Source of the DNA: JAGREO01 sp020446285
GTDB lineage: Bacteria > Pseudomonadota > Alphaproteobacteria > Geminicoccales > Geminicoccaceae
Direction: 5' to 3'
NCBI GenBank assembly: GCA_041398005.1
Contig: JAWKVP010000001.1
Coordinates: 62,001 to 126,000, forward strand
DNA length: 64,000 bases
Part shown: positions 25,202 through 37,918 of the stretch, one piece after another
Layout of the letters: every line of letters begins with the position of its first letter
How positions within the stretch are numbered: position 1 is the first letter of the stretch
Program-made: the position numbers and the translations under genes
Notes under the pieces: generated by a model
What the model saw: the letters and a program-made list of their open reading frames with translations, nothing else
Told to the model about the DNA's origin: nothing
Database searches by the model: none

Positions 25202-26125
25202 ATGAGCGACAATCGTGCGACGACTGACAGCGGGCGGATGATGGTGAATGCCGCCGATCCCGCCGGCCCCTTGCTGCGCGAGGCGATGCGCCGGGAATAC
25301 AGGGGCAAGTACCGGTTATATTCGACGCTCAGATCCTGGGGATGGCTGAGCCGGTCGGTCACCTTCCATGCCGGCGACCTGCCCGCGCGTGTCCCCGCCG
25401 ATGAATGGACCTACTGGAAATATGGCGGTCCGTGGACCTATGCCGGCCCCCGCCATGACGCATTGGCTCGGATCGCATGCAGTCAGCAGGGCAATTTCGA
25501 TGCGATCGACCTCGGCGCCGATGTCGGCGTGGTCGCGCTGAGCCTGCACAAGCGGATGCCGGGACGCATCGAGAGCCTGACCGCGGTCGAACCCAACCCG
25601 CGCTGCTTTCCGCTGCTCGAGGCCAATCTCGCCTCGCTGCCCTATCCTGTGCATTGCCTGCCGCTGGCCATCGGCGCGGACTGCGGATCGGCGCGACTGG
25701 TCTGCGACCGCCACAGCGGTTCCGACCATGGCGGCCATGTGGTCCCGCTCACAGGGGACGGAACCGCCGCATCCGGCGAAGACGAGATCGTCCCGTTGAC
25801 GACACTCGATGATCTCGTCGAACCCGCAAAGCGCGGACTGCTCGTCAAGATGGATATCGAGGGACAGGAACAGGCCGCGCTCGAAGGCGGCAGACGCGCG
25901 CTCGCATCACGCGACTGCGTGGTGCTGATGATCGAGATCCATCCCGATGTCCTCGCCCGGATCGGCGGTACGCCGGAAGACATCATGGCTGCCGCCGAGG
26001 CCATTCGTCCGTTCGAATGGTGGAACTCCGACCCGCCGGTACCAAAGATCGACCGCAACCGCCCTTTCCTCGACCAGATGCCACCAGCCGGACAATACGA
26101 CATCATCGGCCTCGCAAACGCCTGA
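25202..26125 (+). CDS. FkbM-family SAM-dependent methyltransferase
   Basis: A 307-residue protein with the FkbM pattern: AIDLGADVGVVALSLHKRMPG (SAM-binding motif I), VEPNPRCFPLLEANL and LLVKMDIEGQEQAALEGG, typical of enzymes that methylate hydroxyls of sugars or polyketides. ATG 25202 gives a natural N-terminus; the frame is open to 25103 with no family resemblance. It stands alone. An IS21 remnant begins about 40 bases after the stop, so genes that once accompanied it may have been lost. Substrate unknown. Confidence 0.85.
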   Translation: MSDNRATTDSGRMMVNAADPAGPLLREAMRREYRGKYRLYSTLRSWGWLSRSVTFHAGDLPARVPADEWTYWKYGGPWTYAGPRHDALARIACSQQGNFDAIDLGADVGVVALSLHKRMPGRIESLTAVEPNPRCFPLLEANLASLPYPVHCLPLAIGADCGSARLVCDRHSGSDHGGHVVPLTGDGTAASGEDEIVPLTTLDDLVEPAKRGLLVKMDIEGQEQAALEGGRRALASRDCVVLMIEIHPDVLARIGGTPEDIMAAAEAIRPFEWWNSDPPVPKIDRNRPFLDQMPPAGQYDIIGLANA

Positions 26126-26173
26126 CCTTCGCCAATTTCAGACGTTCACGCCATCAAAATGCGCATTTCGATG

Positions 26174-26228
26174 AAGGTGGGCACCTGATCCGGTGCAAGG
26201 TGGGCAGTGAGTTCGACGAAGCTGGGCA
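26174..26228 (-). repeat. Three spaced repeats at the IS21 end
   Basis: AAGGTGGGCA at 26174-26183 and 26197-26206 and AAGCTGGGCA at 26219-26228 lie 22-23 bases apart, about two helical turns, in direct orientation. Such multiple terminal repeats are transposase-binding sites in IS21 elements. Confidence 0.6.
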
Positions 26229-26303
26229 GTTGAGCGAAGCTTCGGTTGGCGTCTGATGATGTTTCAATTCTGGGTGAATTCGTCAAGCTTGTGGTGTTGG
26301 GTT

Positions 26304-27050
26304 TCAGGCATTGTTCGGATTCTTGCTGACCTTTCGCCGGCTATCGCCCTTGAGCTCGATTTTGTGGGCGTTGTGGACGAGGCGATCGAGGATGGCATCG
26401 GCCATGGTGGGGTCGCCGACGATGTCGAACCATGATGTGACGGGCAGTTGGCTGGTGACGAGTGTCGCGCCTTGGCCGTAGCGTTCCTCGATGATTTCGA
26501 GGATGTCGCGCCGCTGGGATGGCGTCATCGGCTCGGGGCCGAGATCGTCGAGGATGAGCAGATCGGCCCTGCACAGGCTGCGGAACAGTCTTGGGAAGCG
26601 ACCATCGGCGTGGGTCAGGGCGAGTTCGGCGAACAGGCGCGGGATGCGGTGATAGAGGACGCTGTGATCACTGCGGGCGGCCTTGTGCGCGAGAGCGCAG
26701 GAGAACCAGGTTTTGCCGGTACCGCAGGGGCCGGTGACGATCAGGTTCTGGTGCTCGCGAACCCAGGCACAGCCGGCGAGCTCGTTGAACAGACGTTTGT
26801 CGATGCCACGCGCGGGCGAGAGGTCGATATCCTCGACGCAGGCCTGGCCGAAGCGGAGTTTGGCGGCGCGCAACCGGCTCTTGAGGCGTTTGTCCTTGCG
26901 GACGGTGACCTCGCGGTCGAGCAGCAGGCCGAGCCATTCGGCATGATCGAGTGCTTTGGCATCGGGATTGCTGTTCAACTCCTTGAAGGCTGTCGCCATG
27001 CCGGCGAAGCCCAGAGCGTCGAGCTGGGTCAGGGTCGGGTGATTGAGCAT
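26304..27050 (-). CDS. istB: IS21-family helper ATPase IstB
   Basis: A complete 248-residue AAA+ ATPase. The Walker A box is TGPCGTGKTW and Walker B LLILDDLGPEPM, with sensor-type RRDILEIIEERYGQGATLVTSQLP. IstB helps the IstA transposase find and prepare target DNA. ATG 27050 is preceded by GAGGAG at 5 bases, which favours it over an upstream in-frame TTG. It follows the istA remnant closely on the same strand, as in all IS21 elements. The gene looks intact, but its partner istA is destroyed. Confidence 0.93.
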   Translation of the reverse strand: MLNHPTLTQLDALGFAGMATAFKELNSNPDAKALDHAEWLGLLLDREVTVRKDKRLKSRLRAAKLRFGQACVEDIDLSPARGIDKRLFNELAGCAWVREHQNLIVTGPCGTGKTWFSCALAHKAARSDHSVLYHRIPRLFAELALTHADGRFPRLFRSLCRADLLILDDLGPEPMTPSQRRDILEIIEERYGQGATLVTSQLPVTSWFDIVGDPTMADAILDRLVHNAHKIELKGDSRRKVSKNPNNA

Positions 27051-27577
27051 GGTTCTCCTCACATGCTGGTGGGTCAATGAAAGTATCCTGGGCCGCGGAT
27101 GTTGGCGTGCTGCAGCAGAGGCAGCTCGGGCTCCGGCTCGCTACGGCGGTGATCGAGGTGGTTTTTGAGGATCGAAGCGACCGAAGTGTAGGACAGGCCG
27201 CCGATGACGAGCGCCCGGCTGCTGGCCGCTTCGAGGCGCTCGGGCCCGTAGGTTTTGGCGAGCCTGAGAATGCCGACACAGGCGCGAAATCCCTGTTCGG
27301 GGTGCGGCTTGCGCTCGAGGATCAACTCGACCAGCGGGCCGGTATCGCGGCCGATGCGATGAGCGTCGCTGCATAGTTTCTCGTGCGTCCAGCCGGCATA
27401 GCGCCGGTGCGAACTCGGCATGTGCTCGGCAATGGTGGTGTGCCTGCGCTGCTGGCGGGATCGCAGATGACAGGCGACGCGCTTGCCGCGATGAAAGATC
27501 TCGATCGTGCGCGCGGTGATCCTCGTAACCCTTCGGCGTGAGCCGTCTGCCTTGGCGTGTGGTTGATGGCGTAAGAG

Positions 27578-27595
27578 CATGCCTTATGGCATGCG
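27578..27595 (+). repeat. Palindrome over the IS66 tnpA start
   Basis: GCATGCC-TTAT-GGCATGC is a perfect 7-bp stem. The tnpA start codon at 27586 lies in its loop and right arm, so the hairpin could hide the start in read-through transcripts. Confidence 0.45.
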
Positions 27596-27960
27596 CTAAG
27601 GTTATATCGAATTTTGAGGTATGGGCGGCTGGCGATATCGGGCGGCGGCGTTGGACGGATGAGGACAAGGTCCGGATCGTCGAGGAGAGCCTGGTGGGTT
27701 ACCGGCAGGGTTCCGCGACGGCGCGGCGCCATGGAATTTCGCGTTCGTTGCTGTCGCGATGGCGGGCGGATTACCGGGCCGGTCGGTTTGGGGGTGGACG
27801 GCCGACGTTTGCGGCGGTGACGCTGACAGCGGATGCGATGGCGGCGGCACCGGAAGTGACGATCGAGATCGTGCTGTGCAGTGGTCGGCGGATGATGGTG
27901 CCGGCCTCGATTGATGCGTTCCTGCTGGAGCGATTGCTGCCCGTCGTGGAGGGTTCATGA
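27586..27960 (+). CDS. tnpA: IS66 accessory protein TnpA (helix-turn-helix)
   Basis: A 124-residue protein with RRRWTDEDKVRIVEESLVG and SATARRHGISRSLLSRWRADYRAG, the helix-turn-helix of IS66 TnpA, and the C-terminal piece MVPASIDAFLLERLLPVVEGS. TnpA is needed with TnpB and TnpC for IS66 transposition, its exact task being unsettled. Its stop overlaps the tnpB start (ATGA at 27957). The ATG at 27586 gives a usual length. Confidence 0.85.
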   Translation: MACAKVISNFEVWAAGDIGRRRWTDEDKVRIVEESLVGYRQGSATARRHGISRSLLSRWRADYRAGRFGGGRPTFAAVTLTADAMAAAPEVTIEIVLCSGRRMMVPASIDAFLLERLLPVVEGS

Positions 27961-28308
27961 TCGCCTTTCCGGCAGCTACGAAGGTCTGGATCGCGGGCGG
28001 CGTGACCGATATGCGTTGCGGGATGCACAGTCTGGCGCTGAAGGTTCAGCAGGGGCTCGGTCGGGATCCGCATGGGGGGCGAGCTGTTCTGCTTTCGTGG
28101 TCGCCGTGGTGATCTGGTGAAGTTTCTCTGGCATGACGGGGTCGGCATGTCGCTTTATTCCAAGCGCCCTGAGGCCGGCCGGTTCATCTGGCCGTCGGGG
28201 CAGAGCGGTGATGCGGTGGCCATTTCGGCGGCCCAGCTCGGCTACCTCCTTGAGGGGATCGACTGGCGCAATCCGCGCTGGACGCAACGCCCGTTAAAGG
28301 CCGGATAA
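27957..28308 (+). pseudogene. tnpB: IS66 TnpB, frameshifted in a G-run
   Basis: The N-terminal part MIAFPAATKVWIAGGVTDMR is a normal TnpB start, but after GLGRDPHGG the frame goes astray and stops. The next frame continues as GGELFCFRGRRGDLVKFLWHDG to DWRNPRWTQRPLKAG, the rest of a normal TnpB of about 116 residues. The break is at the run of six G at 28074-28079; five G would restore one frame. This is either a true inactivating insertion or a homopolymer sequencing error. Confidence 0.8.
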
Positions 28309-28366
28309 AGCGCGAGAAAGTCGCGGTTTTCCTGGGTTTTGGCGGTGTGGTGTGGTAGCTTTCGGC

Positions 28367-30017
28367 ATGTCCGATGGGAATGCCGAGATCACCCGATTGC
28401 GTGCTGAGCTGGCCACATCCGAGGCCCGCGCCAAGACGGTCGAGACCGAGCTGGCACAGGCCCGGGCGGTGCCCAGATTCATCGAAATGCGCATCCGAGG
28501 CGATGATCGCCCATCTCCGGCTGGAGATCGCCAGACTTCGCCGCGAACAGTATGGCCGCAGCTCGGAGCGCCGGGCACGGTTGATCGATCAGCTGGAGTT
28601 CCAGCTCGAGGAACTCGAAGCGTCCGCCACCGAGGACGAGATCGCAGCCGAACAGGTAACGTCCGGCACCACGACGGTCGCCGCCTTCGAACGTCGTCGT
28701 CCTTCCCGCAAGCCGTTTCCCGAGCATCTGCCGCGCGAGCGGGTGGTCATCGAGGCGCCCGCGAGCTGCACCTGCTGCGGCTCGGCGCATCTGGTCAAGA
28801 TGGGGGAGGACATCACCGAGACGCTGGAGGTCATTCCCCGGCAGTGGAAGGTGATCCAGACTGTCCGTGAGAAGTTCACCTGCCGTGACTGTGAGAAGAT
28901 CAGCCAGCCGCCGGCGCCTTTCCATGCCACACCGCGCGGCTGGGCCGGGCCGAGCCTGCTGGCCATGATCCTGTTCGAGAAGTTCGGCCAGCACCAGCCG
29001 CTCAACCGACAGGCCGAGCGCTATGCGCGGGAAGGTGTGGATCTCAGTCTCTCGACCCTGGCGGACCAGGTCGGAGCCTGCACCGCCGCACTGGCACCGA
29101 TCCATGAGCTGATCCAGCAGCATGTGCTGACAGCCGAACGGCTGCATGGCGACGATACCACGGTGCCGTTGCTCGCCCGTGGCGGTACCCGGCAGGCGCG
29201 GCTCTGGACCTATGTCCGGGATGACCGACCCTTCGCCGGCGATGCCCCGCCGGCAGCACTGTTCTTCTTCTCCCCGGATCGGGAGAAGACCCATCCCAAC
29301 CGGCATCTCGCCGGCTGGAGCGGGATTTTGCAGGCCGACGCTTATGGCGGCTACAATGACCTCTATCGCGAGGGCCGCGAACCGGCGCCGGTGACCAGCG
29401 CGCTCTGCTGGAGCTACGCGCGGCGCAAGTTCTTCGAGCTCGCCGATGTTGCCGCCGCCGCTCGCAAGGGCAAGCCGCCCGATGCGATATCGCCGGTGGC
29501 GCTGGAAGCGGTTACCCGGATCGATGCGATCTTCGCCATCGAGCGTGAGGTCAACGGTCATTCTGCCGAGGTTCGCCTCGATATCCGGCAGCATCGCTCA
29601 CGCCCGCTGATCGAAGACCTCCATGACTGGCTGCACCGCGAGCGATCGCAGATGTCGAAGCACAACCCCGTCGCGCGTGCGATCGATTATCTGACCGGGA
29701 AACCCGGACGCTGGGAGGCCTTCACCCGCTTTATCGATGACGGCCGGATCTGCCTGACCAACAATGCCGCCGAGCGGGCCCTGCGCGGCGTGGCTCTGGG
29801 ACGCAAGGCATGGCTCTTTGCCGGATCGCCACGGGGTGGCGAGCGCGCCGCCTTCATGTACTCCCTGATCGTCACCGCCAGGCTCAACGACATCGACCCT
29901 CAGGCCTGGCTCGCCGACGTCCTCGCCCGGATGCCGGACCTGTCCGTCCGGCAACTTGCGGACCTTCTGCCATGGAACTGGTCCGCCCGACAAAAACGGA
30001 CCGCCAGGGCCGCCTGA
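28367..30017 (+). pseudogene. tnpC: IS66 transposase TnpC, N-terminal frameshift
   Basis: The normal N-terminus MSDGNAEITRLRAELATSEA starts at 28367 in one frame. The rest (EAMIAHLRLEIARLRREQYG to the end at 30017) is in another frame that is open from 28374. The switch lies between about 28470 and 28500. The main part, about 500 residues, is intact: zinc-finger-like CTCCGSAHL...CRDCEK, HATPRGWAGPSLLAMIL, LHGDDTTVPLL (catalytic Asp), LQADAYGGYNDLY (Asp) and TNNAAERALRGVALGRK (Glu). A shorter product from an internal start is possible, so loss of function is likely but not certain. Confidence 0.78.
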
Positions 30018-30316
30018 TGGCCCGCGTCACCTGTGTCTTCACCCTCGAACACGTCGCAAGAATGATCGGCGAGAACCAGGAGCTCCTCGAAGTCATCGCC
30101 GCCAATTCCGACAACATCGACTATGGCGAGATGATCGACGTCGTCGACGGAACCGAAACCGACATCAAGGCCTTCACCAAACGCGGCATCGAGAGCCTGC
30201 AGGAACTCCTCGAAGACATCCGCTCATGGCCCGGCGGCATCCGCCAGTTCCTCATCACAGAACAATGCGAACCAGAACTTATCGAGCGCATCATGGCTGA
30301 CGAGTCTGGCAAGTGA
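30017..30316 (+). CDS. Small IS66-associated protein
   Basis: A 99-residue acidic protein starting inside the tnpC stop (TGATG at 30015-30019). MARVTCVFTLEHVARMIGENQELLEVI, DNIDYGEMIDVVDGTE and GIRQFLITEQC are characteristic of a small protein encoded downstream of tnpC in many alphaproteobacterial IS66 copies. Its function is unknown. The position just inside the right terminal repeat shows it belongs to the element. Confidence 0.8.
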   Translation: MARVTCVFTLEHVARMIGENQELLEVIAANSDNIDYGEMIDVVDGTETDIKAFTKRGIESLQELLEDIRSWPGGIRQFLITEQCEPELIERIMADESGK

Positions 30317-30584
30317 AAAAACAATGGCCCTCACCGTAGGCTTACTGATCCTCGCACTGACTTCCTGTTTGAGGAGCTGGTGCGAACTCGAGTAGCAATG
30401 CCTGTCGATCTCGAGCAACATCCGCGATAGGTATCGGGTCAAACCGGCATAGGTGCGTCAAAGGCACGACGAACAACCAACACCAACCAAAACGTTAGCG
30501 GATCAAAGTATGGTCAGAGCGAAACAGTGGACATGAACAGTTCGAGCGGCCCGCCCCGACCTTCCGGGCGATGCGGAAAAGCAA

Positions 30585-30918
30585 ATGATCGTCACGACCT
30601 GCGAGACGTTCATCGCCGATATTTTGAAGCCGCGCTTCCTGCCCGATATCCGACCGACCGAGTGGAACTACGTGATTGATATCCATGGTGCATGGGCGGC
30701 GGGGCGCTATCGTTTCATGCAGCGCTACAGGTCGGGTATGGCGCACAATCGAGGTGAGGAATTCGATGCGCCATTCGCCCGCATCGACCGCAGGGGACGG
30801 ACCGCTTCGATATCTACTGGATGCGGCACACTGGCAAATGGTGGCGGCTTCATGTCGGGGTAACGCTTTCCGAAGCGCTTCAGAATTCGAAACGGACAGC
30901 CACCTGCATCCTGTCTGA
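30585..30918 (+). pseudogene. Decayed gene A, two frameshifts
   Basis: ATG 30585 (GGAAAAG 3 bases upstream) opens MIVTTCETFIADILKPRFLP...GRYRFMQRYRSG. The pattern then continues in a second frame (DRFDIYWMRHTGKWWRLHVG, from about 30800) and ends in a third (ETDSHLHPV, stop 30916-30918). Reading the three pieces together gives a protein of about 110 residues with a compact alpha/beta look. I do not recognise the family. It was probably in one operon with decayed gene B, which starts 24 bases later. Confidence 0.55.
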
Positions 30919-30941
30919 TTTTCCTGCCAAGGTAATCTGTC

Positions 30942-32090
30942 ATGAGCGAATACCAGTATTATTTTGAATTCCAGGCGATTGACCTGCCGCTCAGCGCGGC
31001 GGACCGGGAAGCCCTGCGAGCACTATCGACCCGAGCAAGGATCACGGCCACCAGCTTCACAAATCACTATGAATGGGGCGACTTCAAAGGCGATCCGACC
31101 AGATTGATGGAGACCTGCTGCGATCTGCATCTCTATCTCGCCAATTGGGGCTCGCGCCAGTTGATGATCCGTTGGCCGGCGAAGCTAATTGATCGTAAAC
31201 GGCTCGATGCCTTCCTCCATGAAGTCGATTGCGCCGAGTTGCGGCGCGCCGGGCAAAATCTGATTCTGGATATCGCCATCGACGAGGTCGATCCGGAGGA
31301 CTGGGATGACAGATCGGGCTGGCTGGCGGCGCTCGCACCGCTGCGCACCGATGTGATTGGCGGAGACCTGCGGCTGTTCTATCTCCTTTGGCTGAGCGCG
31401 GTCGAGGCGGATGTGTTCAAGCCGGACGAACCGGAAACCCATGCTGGGAATTGGGCCGATGACCGGGGCGCTGGAAGCCTTTTGCCGATTTCTTCCACAT
31501 CGACCGCGATCTCGTCGCGGCAGCCAGCGAGCGCGCCGCCGATACGCATGCGAGCGAGTTGACCCTCATCGAACGCGGCCAAACCAGTCATCGCCGCAAT
31601 GCCTGATCTGGAAAAGACCGGCTTTCTTACGCGCCTGTTCGATGGCGATGCACATGTGGAAAGCGAACTGCGCGCCCTTGTCCGCCAGCGATTGAGGTCT
31701 GAAACTGATACAGGACGCCCCACAAATTGCCGGACGTACCGTCGGCGATTTGTGGGCGCGAGCTCAAACAATCCGACAGGCTCGCGAGCACGCACTCGCG
31801 GAAAGGCGGCAGCCGAGCGAAGCCGCTGTGAAGAGGAAGCGGAACGATCCAGCCGCGTCCGGCTCAACGACATCGCGCGACGGGGCGAAAGCGTCTGGCG
31901 GGAGGTCGAAACCGAAATCGAGCGCCGTAACGCCTCCGGTTATGACAAGGCCACCAATCTTCTCCGCGACTTGATGACGATCTCCAGAGAAAAAGGCACA
32001 TTCGAGAAATTCTCCCAACGCCTGCAAGAGATTCGAGATCGTCATGCCCGAAAGGAGCGGCTGATCGAACGGTTGGTGAAACTGGGATAA
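30942..32090 (+). pseudogene. Decayed gene B, at least five frameshifts
   Basis: The original protein was about 380 residues. Pieces in order: MSEYQYYFEFQAIDLPLSAA to VFKPDEPE (to about 31435), MLGIGPMTGALEAF, DFFHIDRDLVAAASERAADT, KPVIAAMPDLEKTGFLTRLF, RTVGDLWARAQTIRQAREHA and RLNDIARRGESVWREVETEI to the end LIERLVKLG at 32090, alternating among all three frames. The pattern recalls an uncharacterised family of bacterial hypothetical proteins that sits near SWIM zinc-finger genes; that link is from memory and untested. Heavy decay shows long absence of selection. Confidence 0.6.
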
Positions 32091-32316
<226 letters not shown>

Positions 32317-32366
32317 TTGGTGGTGGAATTCGTGAAGAGGCATGATTGGTGAGGATCCGTTTGGAG

Positions 32367-32483
32367 GGGCTGGCGGCGACCGACTCTCCCACGCCTTGAG
32401 ACGCAGTACCATGGGCGCTGAGAGGTTTCACGTCCGAGTTCGGAAAGGGATCGGGTGGTTCACTCTCGCTATGACCACCAGTC
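32367..32483 (-). rRNA. rrf: 5S ribosomal RNA
   Basis: Core 5S motifs such as CGAACTCGGACGTGAAA on the minus strand and the terminal helix (CTGGTGG...) are present. The flanks ATCCGTTTGGAGGG and TCCCTCCAAACGGAT are inverted copies that form the processing stem around the gene. Ends are approximate. Confidence 0.93.
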
Positions 32484-32572
32484 CCTCCAAACGGATCTCG
32501 CAAATTGTCTGGTTACTGGACATAGATATGAAGTTTGGATGCCCTGCCAGCGTGTCTGCTGGAGGGGGTGAG

Positions 32573-35322
<2,750 letters not shown>

Positions 35323-35811
35323 CACCCCGCTCCAGCAAACAGCTGAAACAGGCACGCAATCCAGCCCGCTCCTTGCGGAACGAATGAACTGCGCAAGTGT
35401 CCAAAGTCTGTATACCTATGTCTTTTTGAGTTGTTTGCTTGCGCAAACAATCCCGTTGTCTACCGCGCTCTGCGCTACTTGAGCCAACGGGATTTCCCAC
35501 TGCCCCGGCAACACACAACGCTGACAACAAAACCATTCACGCAAACTCTGAACTCAACGAACATCACACATTCGGCCAGCAACATCCGACAACAGGAACT
35601 TGCGCCCCTGTCATCATGACGTCACGGACCGCGGCTTGTGTAATGCCCGCAGTGACCAGACTTGCCTCTTCACGATGTCAAGAAATCAGGACTTCCCTCG
35701 GTCGACTTCGTCGACAGCGCTACCGCTTCGCTACTTGAGCGCGACAACACCTTTCCCTTTGGAAAGTCTTCCACTCCAGACCTGTACCGGTCAGAACCGG
35801 CCGGATAAGGG
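35323..35811 (-). other. Spacer between tRNA-Ile and 23S, no tRNA-Ala
   Basis: About 490 bases. It holds a hairpin TTGTTTGC-TTGC-GCAAACAA (35432-35451) and a second possible stem CCGTTG...CAACGG around 35453-35490, probably rRNA processing elements. No tRNA-Ala(TGC), which normally follows tRNA-Ile in alphaproteobacterial rRNA operons, was found. Confidence 0.6.
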
Positions 35812-35888
<77 letters not shown>

Positions 35889-36073
35889 AGAAGCTGTCGA
35901 CAATCACCGTTTCGCTTGGGGCTCAAGCAGGCCAGAGACCGGTAGACCCAAGCGAGATGGCGAAGCCATCGACAGCTAATTGGAGGGATATGCAGACGGC
36001 GCGGCTTTCGAAACGCTCTCCAGCAAAGAAGAAACGTTTCTTTTTTCATGACCGGTAACGGGTTACCGATCCT

Positions 36074-37566
<1,493 letters not shown>

Positions 37567-37862
37567 CACCCAACAGACTCAAAACCCATCAGGCTCAATC
37601 CAAGATCGTCCAGGCATCATATACTGGCCGCAAGCAGTCATACATCTGTCACTAACACACCCTAAAGCGTGCCATACAAACGCTGACTACCCGCGTTCTC
37701 AGAAAAGATGCACAAAACGACACCACGCCGCCTGCACATCCCTCCATATCTCCTACTTGTCAAAAAATCATGCGTCTCGGCGGTGAGCTTCACCGCTACC
37801 CGGACCTGAATTTCAGGGAGAAGCGTTCCGGCCCCGGCGACGGCGCCGCCGTGGTGGAGAGG
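37567..37862 (-). other. rRNA leader region
   Basis: About 300 bases between promoter and 16S. It contains the hairpins GCGGTGA-GCT-TCACCGC (37780-37796) and CCTGAATTTCAGG (about 37805). A TTGACA box on the minus strand at 37759-37764 could be a second promoter, without a good -10 box. No protein gene seen. Confidence 0.45.
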
Positions 37863-37891
37863 TGTATATGGCCGTTCCCGCCCCCCGGCAA
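37863..37891 (-). promoter_or_regulatory. Probable rRNA operon promoter
   Basis: On the minus strand TTGCCG (37886-37891) and TATACA (37863-37868) are spaced by exactly 17 bases, a good housekeeping-sigma promoter, about 300 bases upstream of mature 16S. Confidence 0.55.
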
Positions 37892-37918
37892 GAAGTTTTT
37901 TAGAACTTTTTTGCTACG

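Larger units (their letters stand above)
26160..27524 (-). mobile_element. IS21-family remnant (complete istB, 3' part of istA)
   Basis: The stretch carries istB, the 3' end of istA and a terminal region with three copies of AAG(G/C)TGGGCA at 26174, 26197 and 26219 (22-23 base spacing), the kind of multiple terminal repeats IS21 elements have. An IS66 copy splits istA at 27524; the fragment continues at 30346. The remaining N-terminal two thirds of istA and the other terminus were not found, so the element cannot move on its own. The exact outer end near 26160 is an estimate. Confidence 0.8.
27525..30345 (+). mobile_element. IS66-family insertion sequence with 8-bp target duplication
   Basis: The element spans 2821 bases. 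Its ends start GTAACCCTTCGG on the left and, read inward, GTAAGCCTACGG on the right, imperfect inverted repeats with the GTAA start of IS66. The direct repeat TGATCCTC flanks it at 27517-27524 and 30346-30353, a correct 8-bp target duplication. It carries tnpA, tnpB, tnpC and the small downstream gene often found in this family. tnpB and the start of tnpC appear frameshifted, so the copy is probably inactive. Confidence 0.93.
27074..30430 (-). pseudogene. istA: istA transposase fragment interrupted by IS66
   Basis: Two pieces belong together: 27074-27524 (ITARTIEIFHRGKRVACHL... to the C-terminus) and 30346-about 30430 (LLEIDRHCYSSSHQLLKQEV). Taking out the IS66 element and one TGATCCTC copy joins them in frame as ...SARI-TARTIEIF..., which is exactly an IstA C-terminal region. 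Some 340 N-terminal residues that an IstA should have are missing to the right of about 30430, so istA had already been truncated or was lost later by deletion. Confidence 0.85.

Noticed and set aside
30354..30584. Possible further IS fragment right of the IS66 copy
   Set aside because: Beyond the istA piece (to about 30430) nothing in the remaining 150 bases could be matched to a known element by eye.
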